Part shown: positions 7,108 to 15,094 of the stretch, piece by piece
Position numbering within the stretch: the stretch's first letter is position 1
Layout of the letters: the number at the start of each line of letters is the position of its first letter
From: an uncultured Lachnospiraceae bacterium
GTDB taxonomy: Bacteria > Bacillota > Clostridia > Lachnospirales > Lachnospiraceae
NCBI GenBank assembly: GCA_934370915.1
Contig: CAKRNI010000001.1
Coordinates: 1 to 54,043, forward strand
Length of the DNA: 54,043 nt
Direction of reading: 5' to 3'
Notes under the pieces: generated by a model
Databases searched by the model: none
Seen by the model: the letters and a program-made list of their open reading frames with translations, nothing else
What the model was told of the DNA's origin: nothing
Made by a program: the position numbers and the translations under genes

Positions 7108-7452
7108 ATGGTAAAAGTAACGATTGAGAACGACAAAAACAAGGATGAAATTACAGGCGAGTTCTTTATGGCGCTTATGCTTACCAAAGAAGAGAAAACT
7201 GAGGACAGCACAACTTATAAAGCGTGCGCGATCGGAACAGGAAATACATGCGTGCAGGATCTCCCGAACAATGTCGCGAAATGGATTGTCAGTACCTTTG
7301 GAGCGGTGTATAAAACCAAGCTTGGCTATGCTGCGGCAATGGCGGAGCTTGCCAAGCGTATGGAGGCTGCGGTCAACCAGGCACTTAAAGAGAGTGCGTG
7401 TACGATCGCAGATGAAATAATGGAAGAGCTGAAGGGGGAAAAGGAAGCCTGA
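7108..7452 (+). CDS. Hypothetical phage protein ahead of recombination genes
   Basis: 114 residues, not recognised; no membrane segment or clear motif. It overlaps the start of the YqaJ exonuclease gene by one base (ATGA-type junction), so it belongs to the recombination operon and is probably translationally coupled to it. Confidence 0.65.
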   Translation: MVKVTIENDKNKDEITGEFFMALMLTKEEKTEDSTTYKACAIGTGNTCVQDLPNNVAKWIVSTFGAVYKTKLGYAAAMAELAKRMEAAVNQALKESACTIADEIMEELKGEKEA

Positions 7453-8105
7453 TGTCTGCTGAGAAGTACATACTCCCCGACCGGGCCGCCTGGCTCGCTG
7501 CAAGGAAGAACCACATCGGCGGATCGGATGCCGCAGCATGTGTTGGGAGGAGCCCGCACAAGGATAACGTGCAGCTCTGGGAAGAGAAGATGGGTCTGGT
7601 ACTTCCGGAAGATATTTCTGATAAGGAATATGTCCGGTACGGCACTGAGGCGGAGAAGTATCTCCGTGGACTCTTTGCATTGGACTTTCCGGAATATCAG
7701 GTTCTGTATGACGCGAACAACATGTTCCTGAATCCGGATTTCCCATGGATGCACGCGTCTCTGGATGGTGAATTGGTGGATCCGCGGGGACGGCATGGGA
7801 TACTGGAGATCAAGACGACCAACATTCTGCAGAGCATGCAACGTGAAAAGTGGAATGACCGGATCCCGGATAATTATTATTGCCAGATTTTACATTATCT
7901 GGCAGTTACAGAATGTGATTTTGCTGTGTTGAAGGCACGGCTAAAGAGTGAGTGGAATGGTGAATTGATTATTCGGGAAAAACACTATTTCATAGAGAGA
8001 AGTGAAGTGGAAGAAGATATAAAAATGCTGGTAGAAGCGGAACGACGATTCTGGGAATGCATAAAGAGCGGACGCAGGCCGGATCTGATCCTCCCGGTTA
8101 TTTAA
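7452..8105 (+). CDS. YqaJ-family phage exonuclease
   Basis: 217 residues of the YqaJ/lambda-exonuclease family, a PD-(D/E)xK nuclease that resects double-stranded ends for single-strand annealing. Diagnostic pieces are HIGGSDAAACVGRSPHKDN near residue 22, PWMHASLDGELVD (catalytic Asp) and ILEIKTTN (Glu-x-Lys). With the RecT gene at 9045 it forms the phage's two-component recombination system. Confidence 0.92.
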   Translation: MSAEKYILPDRAAWLAARKNHIGGSDAAACVGRSPHKDNVQLWEEKMGLVLPEDISDKEYVRYGTEAEKYLRGLFALDFPEYQVLYDANNMFLNPDFPWMHASLDGELVDPRGRHGILEIKTTNILQSMQREKWNDRIPDNYYCQILHYLAVTECDFAVLKARLKSEWNGELIIREKHYFIERSEVEEDIKMLVEAERRFWECIKSGRRPDLILPVI

Positions 8106-8118
8106 AAGGAGAATAGTT

Positions 8119-9030
8119 ATGGAACTGAAGATTTACAGCCCGCAGGATGCGGGATTCATCCAGCGGATCGATTGGAACTTTGAGGAACTGAAGGCGGAGA
8201 TCATCGCAGCGTCACAGGAATATGAGACCTCTGTATACACGGATGATACGATCAAGGCGGCAAAGGCTGACCGGGCAAAATTAAATAAATTCGTGGATGC
8301 CCTGAATGGAAAACGCACAGAGATCCGTAAGAAGCTGCTGGAGCCGGACGAGCTGTTTGGTCAGCAGGTGAAAGAGCTGACAGGCATCGTAAAAAGAGCC
8401 ATTGATAATATCGACAGTCAGGTTAAGGATTATGAAGAACGTCAGAGGATCGAGAAGAAAGAGAAGATCCGTGAGGTTTATGATGAGAACATCTTTGACA
8501 TGGAAAAGTATCTTCCGTTTGAGCGTCTGATCAAGCCGTCATATCTGAATGTATCGACATCGATGAAGTCGATCAAGGAAGAGATCTCAGCAATGATCCA
8601 GAGGGTGTCTGAGGGCATTGCGCTCCTCAACGAAACGGACAGCCCATATGTGGTCGACATGAAAGCAGAGTTCTTAAAGACTTATGACATCGGCGCGGCC
8701 CTGGCGGTAAAGAACAGGTTGGAGGCGGCAGAACGCAAAAGACAGGAGTATGAAGCGGAGCGCGCCAGACAGAAGGCAGAGCGGGAGGCAAAGGAGAAAG
8801 CTGAGACAGAGAAGCTGATCCAGGCCGGGAAGAAGGAAGAAGCAGCGCCGGAGCAGAAGCCGGTCCCGCAGGAAGCTCCGAAAACAGCGGTGGAACAGAA
8901 GACAGTTCCGGAAGAAAAACCGGTATGTGCTCTGGACTTCCGCGTATATGTGACAAAATCTCAGATGGAGAAGTTAAAGAAGTTCTTAAATGATTCCGGA
9001 ATCCGGTTCGAGCCGGTACCGAGACAATAA
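8119..9030 (+). CDS. DUF1351 protein
   Basis: 303 residues matching the DUF1351 family found next to phage recombinases. The N-terminus (DWNFEELKAEI, LNKFVDALNGKRTEIRKK) is followed by long coiled-coil-like helices and a low-complexity stretch rich in Glu, Lys, Ala and Pro (about 205-265), then a C-terminal domain (FRVYVTKSQMEKLKKFL). Function unknown; its constant place between exonuclease and RecT suggests a structural or annealing accessory. Confidence 0.85.
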   Translation: MELKIYSPQDAGFIQRIDWNFEELKAEIIAASQEYETSVYTDDTIKAAKADRAKLNKFVDALNGKRTEIRKKLLEPDELFGQQVKELTGIVKRAIDNIDSQVKDYEERQRIEKKEKIREVYDENIFDMEKYLPFERLIKPSYLNVSTSMKSIKEEISAMIQRVSEGIALLNETDSPYVVDMKAEFLKTYDIGAALAVKNRLEAAERKRQEYEAERARQKAEREAKEKAETEKLIQAGKKEEAAPEQKPVPQEAPKTAVEQKTVPEEKPVCALDFRVYVTKSQMEKLKKFLNDSGIRFEPVPRQ

Positions 9031-9044
9031 GGAGGAAATGAACG

Positions 9045-9815
9045 ATGGCAGTAGGAAATAACTTAGCGGCAAAGCCACAGAGCATGGAGCAGAAAGCAGA
9101 ATTTATGGTCGCGGGGGAAAAGGTTGTTCTGACCCCGCAGACGGTCCGTGATTACCTTGTGAGCGGTGATAAGGAACGTGTGTCCATTCAGGAGATCGTA
9201 ATGTTTATCAATCTCTGCAAGTACGCTGGTCTGAATCCGTGGTTAAAGGAAGCGTACTGCATTAAGTACGGCAACGAACCGGCGACCATGGTAGTCGGCA
9301 AGGAAGCGTTCATGAAACGCGCAGAGAAAACTCCTGGCTTTGACGGCTTCGAAGCGGGAGTGATCGTCTTATCCGGTGAGGAGCTGATCTACCGGAAGGG
9401 AACCTTAAAACTTCCGGAGGAAACGCTTGTGGGCGGCTATGCGGAAGTATACCGGAAGGACCGTTCCCATTCGTACCGCAGCGAGGTGTCTTTTGAAGAG
9501 TACGCGGCCAGAAAGAAGGACGGCACGTTAAACAGCCAGTGGTCGAAGAAGCCGGCCACAATGATCCGGAAGGTTGCACTGGTGCAGGCGCTGCGTGAAG
9601 CGTTTCCGGAAAACTTCTCCGGACTTTACAGCGAGGAAGAGGCTGGAACGGAAGAGACTGCGTTCCTTACCCCGCCGGACGTATCTGTAGCAGCAGAACC
9701 GCAGGCCGCAATCCCGGCCCAGGAACAGCCGGTAACTCCGCCGCCGGTACAGAAACCGGCGCAGCAGGCAGAAAACGCACAGATGGACATGGCATCGGCG
9801 TTCTTTGGGAACTGA
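9045..9815 (+). CDS. recT: RecT/Bet single-strand annealing protein
   Basis: 256 residues of the RecT/Redbeta superfamily. Core motifs are FINLCKYAGLNPWLKEAYCI (about residues 48-67), ATMVVGKEAFMKRAEK, GGYAEVYRKDRSH and WSKKPATMIRKVALVQALREAFP. The C-terminal 55 residues are a Pro/Gln/Ala tail ending MDMASAFFGN, typical of acidic or flexible tails that recruit partner proteins. Anneals complementary ssDNA produced by the YqaJ nuclease. Confidence 0.92.
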   Translation: MAVGNNLAAKPQSMEQKAEFMVAGEKVVLTPQTVRDYLVSGDKERVSIQEIVMFINLCKYAGLNPWLKEAYCIKYGNEPATMVVGKEAFMKRAEKTPGFDGFEAGVIVLSGEELIYRKGTLKLPEETLVGGYAEVYRKDRSHSYRSEVSFEEYAARKKDGTLNSQWSKKPATMIRKVALVQALREAFPENFSGLYSEEEAGTEETAFLTPPDVSVAAEPQAAIPAQEQPVTPPPVQKPAQQAENAQMDMASAFFGN

Positions 9816-9849
9816 TAAGTTCAGCCAGAGAGGGGAGGTGAGTACATAA

Positions 9850-10257
9850 ATGGCAAAGATCACATTTGATTCCATCGCCGGCGGTGAGCTGGCGGAACGG
9901 TTTAGACATGCGCTGGCCCAGATCGGGCGGAACATCATGGATCCTAACATGGATCCGGAGGCATCCAGGGGAATGACGATCAACCTGAAGTTTAAGCCGA
10001 ACGATGCAGGCGGCATCAACGTGGAATTTGATATCAAGACAAAGCTTGCGGGATTCCGCAAAGGAAAATCATTGTTCCTTATTGCACAGGATGCCCGGTC
10101 AGGCAGGATCGAGATGTCAGAACACAATAACAACCGTTCCCAGGTGGCAGTATATACCGCAGTGGAGCGGAACGCAGAAACGGACAAGCCTTTTGATCCG
10201 GAGACCGGTGAGATCCTGGAAGAGGAACGGAAAGGTCCGATCGATTTAAGAGCATGA
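9850..10257 (+). CDS. Phage 'replication terminator protein'-like
   Basis: 135 residues similar to small proteins often labelled replication terminator protein in Clostridia prophages: MAKITFDSIAGGELAERF at the start, then MTINLKFKPND and a C-terminal acidic segment. The label is historical and the activity is not established. Start preceded by GGGGAGGTGAG. It lies between recT and another recombination-block gene with short gaps. Confidence 0.65.
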   Translation: MAKITFDSIAGGELAERFRHALAQIGRNIMDPNMDPEASRGMTINLKFKPNDAGGINVEFDIKTKLAGFRKGKSLFLIAQDARSGRIEMSEHNNNRSQVAVYTAVERNAETDKPFDPETGEILEEERKGPIDLRA

Positions 10258-10270
10258 GAGGAGAAGTGAA

Positions 10271-11020
10271 ATGTTAGAAGGATTAAAAGAAGCGTTACAG
10301 TATGTGGTAAATCTTGGAAACGATGCAGAGAAAGTGCAGGTCCTCGAGATCTGCGGTGAGACATATGCGAATAAACGCCTGGAGCGTTACGGAGCGCCGA
10401 AGAGAGCCAGTGCAATCGGGGCGGCGTCCCTATCTGCTATGGTGGATTACATTGCCGCGTGCTCTGAGGAGTTTGACGGCAAGAAGATGGTGATCCAGAT
10501 CGATGGTCCGAAGACGGTACGCCTGGTATCGTTCCTTGATTCTGAGAGAAAGAGAGAATGCCTGTTCTTATGTGAGGCAGAGACATCCGAGTACCGCTTT
10601 GGCGCCTGGTACGATCAGGAAGAATTTATGATCGCGGTCCAGTCGAACTTTGCGACAACACCGGATCTGGAAGCAATCATGAAGTTTGCAGGCAATGTAG
10701 AGCAGAAGAACAACACGACATATTCTGACGACGGCAGAACCCAGGTGGCAACCATGAATGTGGGAGTCGCTTCCAAGGCAGACGTGATTGTCCCGAATCC
10801 TGTGGATCTGGTTCCGTTTCGTACCTTCCAGGAAGTGAAGCAGCCGAACAGCCAGTTCGTGTTCCGGCTCAGCGACCAGGGAACGCCGGCCTTTAAGATT
10901 GTGGAAGCTGAGGGAGGTATCTGGAAGAACGAGGCAGTGGACAGTATCAAGGAGTACTTCAGAGCAGCGCTTGCAGAGATGCCGGAAGAGATTAGAAGCC
11001 GGATTGTGATCATCGGATAA
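10271..11020 (+). CDS. DUF2303-like phage protein
   Basis: 249 residues. The layout (a mid-region with EYRFGAWYDQEEFMIAV, then LEAIMKFAGNVEQK and a C-terminal VPNPVDLVPFRTFQEV) resembles DUF2303/YfdQ proteins that accompany phage recombination genes. Assignment is by overall pattern and is tentative. GAGGAGAAGTG precedes the ATG. Function unknown. Confidence 0.5.
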   Translation: MLEGLKEALQYVVNLGNDAEKVQVLEICGETYANKRLERYGAPKRASAIGAASLSAMVDYIAACSEEFDGKKMVIQIDGPKTVRLVSFLDSERKRECLFLCEAETSEYRFGAWYDQEEFMIAVQSNFATTPDLEAIMKFAGNVEQKNNTTYSDDGRTQVATMNVGVASKADVIVPNPVDLVPFRTFQEVKQPNSQFVFRLSDQGTPAFKIVEAEGGIWKNEAVDSIKEYFRAALAEMPEEIRSRIVIIG

Positions 11021-11070
11021 AGATTCATAAAGCGGCTATTTCCTCGTTCTGAGGCATGTCACAGGGATCC

Positions 11071-11100
11071 CGGCGTTCTGGCCGCTGACGCCGGGGATAA
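11071..11100. other. GC-rich hairpin upstream of replication gene
   Basis: ATCCCGGCGT pairs with ACGCCGGGGAT across a short loop. No U-tract follows, so it is not a normal terminator. A second hairpin, GCCCCCG/GCGGGGC, follows about 30 bp later. Together they occupy the 170-bp gap before the initiator gene. Confidence 0.5.
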
Positions 11101-11191
11101 AAATACAGCAGATGGACGGCAGACAGAAAAGCCCCCGTGGAGAGCGGGGCAGGAGTTAAAAGCGAAAAAAGAAAGGTAGGTGACTGCCTTT

Positions 11192-11650
11192 ATGAATTAT
11201 ATCGCCCAGATCAATGCGTTCTGGGATTCGGCCACAACAAATCCGTTATCTACAGGGCAGGTGTCGTTATACTTTGCGTTACTGCATGTATGCAACAGGA
11301 GCAACTGGATAGAGTGGTTTGCAGCGCCGAATCAGGTGCTCTCGGTACTGACGGGATTATCGAGGTCAGGAATACTGAAAGCGAGAAACGAGTTGAAGCA
11401 GAGAGGGCTTATTGACTTTCAGGAAAAGGCCACAAAGGCCACCAAGTATAAAATCACTATAGCAAATAGTACGCAAGTTAGTACGCAAATTGGTGTGCAA
11501 GTTGGTACGCAAGATGGTGTGCAAGTTGGTACGCAAATTAGTGACACATTATATAAACATAAACAGAAACAAAAACGAAACGAAAAGAGTACTGCTGACG
11601 CAGTAACAGAAAAGCCGGAGCCCTTTGCCGGACAGATCGCCACGATTTGA
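11192..11650 (+). CDS. DnaD-like replication initiator, N-terminal part
   Basis: 152 residues. The N-terminus is the winged-helix domain of phage replication proteins (WDSATTNPLSTGQVSLYF, NQVLSVLTGLSRSGILKAR, ELKQRGLIDF), followed by a repetitive VQVGTQ-type linker encoded by DNA iterons. It ends at TGA 11648-11650. The same frame continues without another stop into the expected C-terminal domain (LYNSVCGSYPRLEKMSEARK), so the two halves are one 272-codon gene interrupted by a single opal codon. Start ATG 11192 follows AGGTAGGTGA. Confidence 0.8.
   Translation: MNYIAQINAFWDSATTNPLSTGQVSLYFALLHVCNRSNWIEWFAAPNQVLSVLTGLSRSGILKARNELKQRGLIDFQEKATKATKYKITIANSTQVSTQIGVQVGTQDGVQVGTQISDTLYKHKQKQKRNEKSTADAVTEKPEPFAGQIATI
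11468..11539. repeat. Six 12-bp iterons, candidate phage origin
   Basis: Six head-to-tail 12-bp units of consensus RGTRYGCAARWT (such as AGTACGCAAGTT and GGTGTGCAAGTT) lie within the initiator gene and are followed by an A/T-rich purine-biased tract (11545-11590). Iterons inside the initiator gene next to an AT-rich stretch are the arrangement of the lambda O origin. Confidence 0.7.
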
Positions 11651-11695
11651 GAATTATACAATTCCGTTTGCGGGTCGTATCCCCGCCTGGAGAAG

Positions 11696-12010
11696 ATGTC
11701 TGAGGCAAGAAAGAGGGCGATCCGTGCCAGACTGAGAGCTGGGTACACCGTGGAGGACTTCCAACGGCTTTTTGAGATGGCAGAAGCGAGTGATTTCCTG
11801 AAGGGCAAGAACGGTCGGAACTGGTCGGCCACGTTTGACTGGTTGACAGCAGACGCCAACATGGCGAAAGTCCTGGATGGCAATTATGTGAACCGGGGAT
11901 CCGCCGCAAAGGAGAGTGAGGAGCATGCAGATCGGAGACCAGCATCGGATTTCTACAAGCAGTTCCTGCCAGGTGCAGGGGACGGTGTCGGAGATAAAGG
12001 CATTCGGTGA
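11696..12010 (+). CDS. Replication initiator, C-terminal part (after in-frame TGA)
   Basis: 104 residues from the ATG at 11696, in the same frame as 11192-11650. It carries the conserved C-terminal domain of phage replication proteins: SEARKRAIRARL, YTVEDFQRLFEMAEASDFL, then NWSATFDWL and NMAKVLDGNY. Family coding similarity begins before this ATG (from about 11651), which argues that this is the second half of an interrupted gene rather than an independent one. Only a weak GGAGAAG precedes the ATG. It overlaps the DnaC-like gene by 86 bp. Confidence 0.75.
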   Translation: MSEARKRAIRARLRAGYTVEDFQRLFEMAEASDFLKGKNGRNWSATFDWLTADANMAKVLDGNYVNRGSAAKESEEHADRRPASDFYKQFLPGAGDGVGDKGIR

Positions 12011-12728
12011 GGGCGCGGGGCGCTGCCTTCTGGTGACGTATTTCGTGCCGGGATATGGATATACGCAGCCATTCATGATGCCGGTGGGAAAGGAATCCCC
12101 GTATCTTCAGGATCCGACAAAGAGAATATCCAGGAGCATGATGCCGTCGGAGTACATGGGAAAGACTGGAGCAGCGTTTGACTGGACGTTGTACGGTGAG
12201 AATATTGAGCCGCAGAAGAAGATCGTCAATGCGTTTGTGAAGCGGTTTGCGGAGTTTGAACAGTCCGGCCGTGGGCTTTATATTTACTCAAAGTGCAAGG
12301 GATCCGGAAAGACCTTCCTGGCATGTATCCTGGCGAACGAGATCACGGCAAGACGTCCGTTCTCGATGAAGTTCATCACACTGCCGGATCTGATTGAGCT
12401 GGTGAAGAGTAAAGACGAGCTTGACCGCCAGACGCTGGAAGGACTTTATGCGTGCCGGTTGCTGATTCTGGACGATATTGGCGCCCACGATGGCGGACAG
12501 GCGTGGATCAACGAGGCGATCTTCCGGCTGATCGATTACCGGTACCGGGAGCGGAGACCGGTGATCTTCACTAGCAACTGCGAGGCGTCGAAGTTAGGCT
12601 GCGATGAGCGGATCGCGGACCGGATCGAAGCGATGACGGTCCCGCTGCCGATGCCGGAAGTGCGTGTCCGCCAGAAGATCGCGGCGCGGGCATCGGGGGA
12701 TTTCCTGAAATCAGTCATGGGAGCATAG
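11925..12728 (+). CDS. dnaC: DnaC-like helicase loader ATPase
   Basis: 267 residues of the DnaC/IstB AAA+ family. Walker A is GSGKT near residue 127, Walker B is LLILDDIGA, and sensor 1 is IFTSN; an Arg-rich C-terminus (RIADRIEAM) carries the arginine finger region. Start ATG 11925 is preferred over 11916 (AGTGAGGAG directly upstream). Loads the replicative helicase at the phage origin together with the initiator encoded just upstream. Confidence 0.9.
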   Translation: MQIGDQHRISTSSSCQVQGTVSEIKAFGEGAGRCLLVTYFVPGYGYTQPFMMPVGKESPYLQDPTKRISRSMMPSEYMGKTGAAFDWTLYGENIEPQKKIVNAFVKRFAEFEQSGRGLYIYSKCKGSGKTFLACILANEITARRPFSMKFITLPDLIELVKSKDELDRQTLEGLYACRLLILDDIGAHDGGQAWINEAIFRLIDYRYRERRPVIFTSNCEASKLGCDERIADRIEAMTVPLPMPEVRVRQKIAARASGDFLKSVMGA

Positions 12729-12740
12729 AGGAGTGAGAAG

Positions 12741-13991
12741 ATGGAGGATGTAGAGAACACAAGAATGCCGGAAGAAATGGAGCTTTCGGGGAAAAGTTAT
12801 TATCTGGATGTGAGTCTTGAAGAGGCGGAGAATAGCATTCACGCCTGCTTAAGAGACGCGGCCCGGAACGTGATCGCCACAGGACATTACCTCAAGGTGA
12901 TCCGGGATAAGGAGCTGTACCGGGAAGCCGGATACGAGAACATCTGGGATTATGCCGCTGAAAAGTTTGGCTTCAGCAAATCGACGGCGAGCCGGTACAT
13001 GACCCGGAATGACAAGTTCTCCGTAGGTGGAAACAGTCCGGTTCTCGCGGAGGAATTCCGGGAATACAGCAAGGCGCAGCTGCAGGAGATGCTGTCCCTG
13101 GATGCAGAACAGATGAGTGCAGTGACGCCGGACATGACGGTGCGTGAGATCCGTGAACTCCGAAGGCCGAAGGAGATCCCGTACTTTGAGATCCCGGGGC
13201 AGCTGAGCCTGTCAGATTTTCCGGAGCTGGGTGAAGCAGAAACGGAAGATTCGGCAGTGGAGAATTCAGCACCGACAGAAACGATGACCTCAACCACGGC
13301 ATTTACGGTCAGTGCTGAGGATCTGATCGGGGAGCCGGAGGAGAAGTTATCGGCGTATGGTTTTCCAAAAAGAGTTTATCCGCCGGACAGCCTCATATCT
13401 ACTCCGGGCTGTAAAGGTGATGGCCGGGGATACAGCTGTTTTAACTGCCATATGGAGTGTGGAATCCGGCAGGAATATTGTTACTGTGTGGAGGCCACAA
13501 TGGGAAATCCGTTTCCGTGTGCAATGGTCGGATCCGGAATGGTGGAGACTCTGAGGCAGGAAATCGGAGAGAGCTGCCAGTTTGTGAATCTGGACCTTGT
13601 GGAACGTAAAGTAGGAACCGATGAGCCGGTCCCATGCTGCCAGCAGTGCGCAAACCCGTGTGCGTATGCCTGCCAGATCTCGAAAAAATGTGTTGCGACG
13701 TCGCAACAGAAAGAACCGACGGCGCTGCCAAATGGTGGTGAAGCCGCTGCCGAAAAGCAGCAGGAGGAATGCACCAATGTTGAGATCGAGAAAATACATA
13801 ATGCGAAGGAAGAACCTGAGAAACAAGAACTGATTGAGTATGATCAGGAGATATTAGACGGTATGATCAGGGAAGTACGGCAGAAACTGTATATCATGAA
13901 AGAATATTGGATCAAGTCTCAGCCGCAGTATTATACAAAACACAGAATGATGCTCCGGGCCTATGAGCTGTTGATGAAGGCGGGAAGCTGA
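12741..13991 (+). CDS. DUF3102-like / ParB-HTH-like phage protein with Cys-rich domain
   Basis: 416 residues. The N-terminal 110 residues resemble DUF3102 (ATGHYLKVIRDKELYREAGY, IWDYAAEKFGFSKSTASRYM), a helix-turn-helix module. A Pro/Glu/Thr-rich linker leads to a cysteine-rich region (about 215-315) with several CxxC pairs (SCFNCHMEC, CCQQCANPCAYAC), a probable zinc-binding domain, and then a helical C-terminus. A copy of the 16-bp palindrome is embedded in frame as VATSQQ. Function unknown. Confidence 0.65.
   Translation: MEDVENTRMPEEMELSGKSYYLDVSLEEAENSIHACLRDAARNVIATGHYLKVIRDKELYREAGYENIWDYAAEKFGFSKSTASRYMTRNDKFSVGGNSPVLAEEFREYSKAQLQEMLSLDAEQMSAVTPDMTVREIRELRRPKEIPYFEIPGQLSLSDFPELGEAETEDSAVENSAPTETMTSTTAFTVSAEDLIGEPEEKLSAYGFPKRVYPPDSLISTPGCKGDGRGYSCFNCHMECGIRQEYCYCVEATMGNPFPCAMVGSGMVETLRQEIGESCQFVNLDLVERKVGTDEPVPCCQQCANPCAYACQISKKCVATSQQKEPTALPNGGEAAAEKQQEECTNVEIEKIHNAKEEPEKQELIEYDQEILDGMIREVRQKLYIMKEYWIKSQPQYYTKHRMMLRAYELLMKAGS
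13692..13707. repeat. 16-bp palindrome, copy 2
   Basis: GTTGCGACGTCGCAAC inside the Cys-rich gene, read as codons for Val-Ala-Thr-Ser-Gln after KKC. Being conserved exactly within coding sequence argues against a terminator role. Confidence 0.95.
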
Positions 13992-13992
13992 T

Positions 13993-14319
13993 ATGGAGAA
14001 GAGTGGAAAACACAGGTACACCTTGAGAGATATTCAAACTGGAGAGATCATATGCGCGGATCTTACAGCCAGTGAGGTGCATCGCATTACAGGAATCCCG
14101 TCTCAACAGGTCAATAAATACTGGCAGAGAGGGACGATCCGTGACAGCATATGGAAAGTGGACTTGTATGAAGAAGGCGATGAAGGCATTTGGACACCCG
14201 AACTTTGTATGCGTTGGGATTGTATCCGGAAGATGGTCTTGGGCGGCCTGAAGCATGGCAAAGGCACATACGAGGAAAAGATAGAGAGGTGGAGAAATCG
14301 TGCCAGCAAGGAAGCGTAG
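13993..14319 (+). CDS. Hypothetical phage protein
   Basis: 108 residues, not recognised. Contains a possible HTH (LTASEVHRITGIPSQQVNKY) of the type that reads short DNA sites, followed by a Trp-rich acidic middle. It follows the preceding gene by 1 bp and overlaps a tiny frame at 14300. Possibly a small regulator. Confidence 0.6.
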   Translation: MEKSGKHRYTLRDIQTGEIICADLTASEVHRITGIPSQQVNKYWQRGTIRDSIWKVDLYEEGDEGIWTPELCMRWDCIRKMVLGGLKHGKGTYEEKIERWRNRASKEA

Positions 14320-14386
14320 CACAGAACTTAGCCGGACGGAGGTCTGCGCCCGATATATGCAGGAACGAACCTTTGTCCGGATCTGA
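14300..14386 (+). CDS. 28-residue hypothetical peptide
   Basis: GTG 14300 with GAGAGGTGGAG 6 bp upstream opens a frame of 28 codons (MPARKRSTELSRTEVCARYM, then eight more residues). It fills the gap before the next gene. Basic N-terminus; function unknown. Kept because the ribosome site is unusually good. Confidence 0.35.
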   Translation: MPARKRSTELSRTEVCARYMQERTFVRI

Positions 14387-14410
14387 GCCAACGAGGAGGT
14401 GATATCACGA

Positions 14411-14812
14411 ATGCAAAGTGGGCAGGACAGTCTTAGAAACATGAAATTAAGCGATTATAACATATCGCGAGCAAAATACAACGAACTAAAGTATTTCTGC
14501 ATCCAGTATGCTGAGAAAAAGCAGAAGCTTGAGAGCGCTTATGGACTGAGAGCAACTGTGAATGACGGAATGCCGAAGGGAAATCTATCTGGGGATACGA
14601 CGGCACAGGAAGCAGTGCGCAATGTGATGCTTCAAGAGGATTTAAGGTTGATAGAGGAGACAGCTAAGAAAGCAGCTCCCTCGATCCACAAGTGGATTTT
14701 AAAGAACGTGACTGAAGGAACACCATATGAGTGGATGAATGTTCCGGTAGGGCGGCGGCAATTTTATGAGTATCGACGGTATTTCTTTTATCTGCTGGCA
14801 CAGAAAAGATAG
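14411..14812 (+). CDS. RinA/ArpU-like late transcription regulator candidate
   Basis: 133 residues of a type found at the end of the early region of Clostridia prophages, just before late genes (SDYNISRAKYNELKYFCIQY, then EKKQKLESAYGL, and a C-terminal VGRRQFYEYRRYFFYLL). Position, size and sigma-like C-terminal helices suggest an ArpU/RinA-type activator of late transcription; the assignment is by context and general pattern. ATG 14411 follows GAGGAGGTG. Confidence 0.5.
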   Translation: MQSGQDSLRNMKLSDYNISRAKYNELKYFCIQYAEKKQKLESAYGLRATVNDGMPKGNLSGDTTAQEAVRNVMLQEDLRLIEETAKKAAPSIHKWILKNVTEGTPYEWMNVPVGRRQFYEYRRYFFYLLAQKR

Positions 14813-14847
14813 TTTATAAAAATTTTATAATTAGACTTTTTTATGAA

Positions 14848-14947
14848 CCAAATAATAATTTGAGTCGCTTTCAAAATTGAAATTTTCAACTAGTTTAAAT
14901 TTTGCGTTATGTAAACCATATCCAAATTATTATTTGGTACAGAAAAG
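14848..14947. other. AT-rich region with 15-bp inverted repeat
   Basis: CCAAATAATAATTTG (14848-14862) is repeated exactly inverted at 14933-14947, separated by 70 bp that contain smaller dyads such as TTTCAAAATTGAAA. The 250-bp gap holds no convincing gene. It could be a structured RNA or a binding region between the early and late blocks. Confidence 0.6.
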
Positions 14948-15064
14948 AGAAGTTGCAAGGGCTTGAGGGGGGATTTACAAGTCGAGATGATTGTAGTAAG
15001 GTGCAGGAAGGAGGCGGTATTTTCGGATGTGACAATTAGTTACAGCCAAATTAAAAGCGAGAAA

Positions 15065-15094
15065 AAAGCCGCCTATTTGGTGGTAGGCGGCTTT
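15065..15094. terminator. Bidirectional terminator
   Basis: AAAGCCGCCTA pairs with TAGGCGGCTTT around an 8-base loop, flanked by A-runs on the left. It lies between the converging early operon and the leftward second repressor gene and can serve both strands. Confidence 0.75.

Noticed and set aside
7081..7746. Long antisense frames opposite early genes
   Set aside because: They mirror the exonuclease and neighbouring genes, lack ribosome sites and have no family resemblance.
11468..11539. Short tandem repeats as a CRISPR array
   Set aside because: Units are 12 bp, contiguous, without spacers, and in frame within a protein gene; iterons fit better.
11648..11650. TGA as a selenocysteine codon
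   Set aside because: The family is not a selenoprotein, the position is not a redox site and no downstream SECIS-like hairpin is evident.
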